Assembly: GCF_002294985.1 (NCBI RefSeq)
Contig: NZ_NSGE01000007.1
Span: 124,001-188,000, forward strand
Reading direction: 5' to 3'
Length of the DNA: 64,000 nt
DNA from: Mesorhizobium sp. WSM3862
GTDB taxonomy: Bacteria; Pseudomonadota; Alphaproteobacteria; Rhizobiales; Rhizobiaceae
The stretch's first letter is position 1; every line of letters begins with the position of its first letter. This document shows, in pieces, positions 62,443 through 64,000 of the stretch. The notes beneath the pieces are model-generated. The model made no database searches. It worked only from the letters and a program-made list of their open reading frames with translations, and was not told the DNA's origin. Position numbers and translations under genes: made by a program.

Positions 62443-63363
62443 ATGAACGAGGTCAAGACGAATTCCGGAGCCAAGGACTGGCTGGAAGCCGAACTCGAGG
62501 ACACGCTCGACGAGGACTACGAGCTGGAGATTTCCGAACCCGCGCTCTCGCTCGAGATCGCCAGGATCTACAAGAAGTCGCATCCGCCCTCCATCGAGCG
62601 AATTACCTATTTCCGCGAGCTGCTGCGGCTGCAGTCGGAGCTCATCAAGCTGCAGTCCTGGGTTGCCTACCACAAGAAGAAGCTGGTGGTGATCTTCGAG
62701 GGACGCGACTCGGCCGGCAAGGGCGGCGTCATCAAGCGCATCACCCAGCGCCTCAATCCGCGCATCTGCCGCGTCGTCGCGCTGCCGGCGCCGACCGAGC
62801 GTGAAAGATCGCAATGGTATTTCCAGCGCTACGTGCCGCATCTGCCGGCGGGCGGCGAGATCGTGCTGTTCGACCGCTCCTGGTACAACCGATCGGGCGT
62901 CGAGCGGGTGATGGGCTTTGCCAATGCGGATCAGGTCGAAGAGTTTTTCCGCGACGTGCCGGAATTCGAACGCATGCTGGTGCGCTCCGGCATCACGCTG
63001 GTGAAATACTGGTTCTCGATTACCGACGAGGAGCAGCAGATGCGCTTTTTGATGCGCATCCACGATCCGATGAAGCAGTGGAAGCTGTCGCCGATGGACC
63101 TGCAGTCGCGCGTGCGCTGGGAACAATACACCAAAGCCAAGGAAGAGACCTTCGCCCGTACCAACATCAAGGAAGCGCCGTGGTTCATTGTCGAAGGCAA
63201 CGACAAGAAGCGGGCCCGACTGAACTGCATCGATCACCTGCTGCAGCAAATGCCTTACGAAGACGTGCCGCATGAGGAGATCACGCTGCCGGAGCGCGTC
63301 TTCAACCCGTCCTACGAGCGGCAGGTGCTGCCGCGCGAGCTTTATGTGCCGGAAAAGTATTGA
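62443..63363 (+). CDS. ppk2: Polyphosphate kinase 2
   Basis: A 306-residue class I PPK2 that transfers phosphate between polyphosphate and nucleotides. Walker A is EGRDSAGKGG (residues 86-95) and Walker B is VLFDRSWYNR (141-150). The lid region (QWYFQRYVPHLPAGG) and the C-terminal DRKR-like KKRARLNCIDHLL are intact. ATG 62443 has AGGAG seven bases upstream. Convergent with the reductase gene at the right edge. A ppx gene lies 31 kb away in the same window. Confidence 0.94.
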   Translation: MNEVKTNSGAKDWLEAELEDTLDEDYELEISEPALSLEIARIYKKSHPPSIERITYFRELLRLQSELIKLQSWVAYHKKKLVVIFEGRDSAGKGGVIKRITQRLNPRICRVVALPAPTERERSQWYFQRYVPHLPAGGEIVLFDRSWYNRSGVERVMGFANADQVEEFFRDVPEFERMLVRSGITLVKYWFSITDEEQQMRFLMRIHDPMKQWKLSPMDLQSRVRWEQYTKAKEETFARTNIKEAPWFIVEGNDKKRARLNCIDHLLQQMPYEDVPHEEITLPERVFNPSYERQVLPRELYVPEKY

Positions 63364-63366
63364 GCA

Positions 63367-63399
63367 CTTCCCCATCTCCCACAGGGGGAGAAGGGGGAG
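63367..63399. terminator. CT-rich hairpin between ppk2 and a convergent gene
   Basis: CTTCCCCATCTCCC pairs imperfectly with GGGGAGAAGGGGGAG around ACAG. Same style as the hairpin at 32491-32523 and the outer arms at 48466-48608. Confidence 0.55.
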
Positions 63400-63405
63400 C
63401 CGAGC

Positions 63406-64000
63406 TTACGCCCGCCCGATCATCACATGCGTCGCGTCGGCGGTCGCGACCTGGCTGGTGCAGCGGTAGCCGAGCTTCGGCATGTCCAGCCCGGCGAAAA
63501 GATGCTCGCCGGAGCCGAGCAGGATCGGCGAGACCGCGAGATGCATCTCGTCGATCAGGCTTTCCTTCAGATATTGCCGGATCGTGGCGACGCCGCCGCC
63601 GACCCGCACATCCTTGTCCTTGGCGGCCGCCTTTGCCTGTTCGAGCGCCGAATGGATGCCGCCGGTGACGAAGTAAAACGTCGTGCCGCCTTCCATTAAG
63701 ATCGGCGCCCGCTTGTGATGGGTGAGCACGAAGACCGGCACGTGATAGGGCGGGTTGTCACCCCACCAGCCTTTCCAGCTCTCGTCCGGCCATTCGCCGC
63801 GGACCGGCCCGAACATGTTGCGGCCGAGGATCCAGGCGCCGACATTCTCGAAACTGCGCACGGCGAAGCTGTCGTCGATGCCCTTGGTCCCGCCGTCTTT
63901 GCCGATCACCATCTCACGAAAGGTGCGGGTGCCGATCATCCATTTATGCAGTCCTTCGCCGCCGACGCCGAGCGGGCTTTCGAGAGTCTGATCGGGGCCG
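63406..64000 (-). CDS. RibD C-terminal/DHFR-like reductase (5' end beyond window)
   Basis: Partial gene running off the right edge, about 198 codons visible. GPDQTLESPLGVGGEGLHKW and ILGRNMFGPVRGEW, then VFVLTHHKRAPILMEGGTTFYFV, IRVGGGVATIRQYL-type and LLGSGEHLFAGLD mark the RibD-C (dihydrofolate-reductase-like) family. Function within the family varies, from riboflavin-type deaminase-reductase to stand-alone reductases. The N-terminus is missing. Confidence 0.85.
   Translation of the reverse strand, partial: GPDQTLESPLGVGGEGLHKWMIGTRTFREMVIGKDGGTKGIDDSFAVRSFENVGAWILGRNMFGPVRGEWPDESWKGWWGDNPPYHVPVFVLTHHKRAPILMEGGTTFYFVTGGIHSALEQAKAAAKDKDVRVGGGVATIRQYLKESLIDEMHLAVSPILLGSGEHLFAGLDMPKLGYRCTSQVATADATHVMIGRA

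Noticed and set aside
1..64000. CRISPR array, IS element or phage integrase
   Set aside because: No regularly spaced repeats, transposase motifs or integrase frames were found; repeats present are palindromic intergenic elements.

Overview
The window reads as a chromosome segment of a high-GC alphaproteobacterium of the order Rhizobiales, most likely Mesorhizobium or a close relative. This rests on protein style (DUF6894, DUF1127, HWE kinase, OpgC, Bpt, LpsA-like GT90), on codon usage, and on several intergenic palindromic repeats of the kind common in rhizobia. No database search was possible, so the genus is an inference.

Layout. 0-4 kb: a MoxR / DUF4350 / DUF4129 membrane operon on the minus strand, next to a tandemly duplicated membrane-protein gene whose first copy has lost its 3' part. 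4-11.2 kb: a TPR protein, then a probable small-molecule catabolic locus (Tat-exported family-5 solute-binding protein, isochorismatase-type cysteine hydrolase, DddP-like M24 protein, GlxA-type AraC regulator). An 18-base split motif recurs upstream of two of these genes. 11.2-13.6 kb: free-methionine-R-sulfoxide reductase, aldehyde dehydrogenase and a small unknown gene.

14.1-29.1 kb: a gene-poor, decayed region that may be an old island. It lies just downstream of the 3' end of an intact tRNA-Gln (29059-29132, minus) and ends at a degenerate tRNA-Gln-like copy in the same orientation (14115-14187). It holds relics (DNA ligase, cupin, zinc-ribbon, PilZ) among live genes: metallophosphoesterase, lipid kinase, HWE histidine kinase, CadC-like regulator with TPRs, RND permease plus adaptor, and DUF6894 and DUF1127 small proteins. 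No integrase was seen.

29-64 kb: mostly ordinary chromosomal genes. These are a YbhN-like protein, ppx-rlmE, a DHA2 MFS pump, a Phd/PIN toxin-antitoxin pair, guaB, a MAPEG protein, rnd, two MFS permeases (one divergent from a DeoR regulator with a clear palindrome), aspS, parC, an AI-2E family permease, an EamA transporter, bpt, an RDD protein, sthA, an alpha/beta hydrolase, opgC, a GntR/MFS pair, a GT90 glycosyltransferase, an aldo/keto reductase, ppk2 and a partial RibD-C/DHFR-like reductase.

The most novel-looking locus is at 57.0-57.5 kb. A LacI-type regulator faces two tiny paralogous genes (47 and 45 codons) that share an MHPxxxLFEDxYRNxWGI head and have Arg-rich tails. Three 14-base LacI-style palindromes that are identical or exact reverse complements surround them, with a strong sigma-70-like promoter in between.
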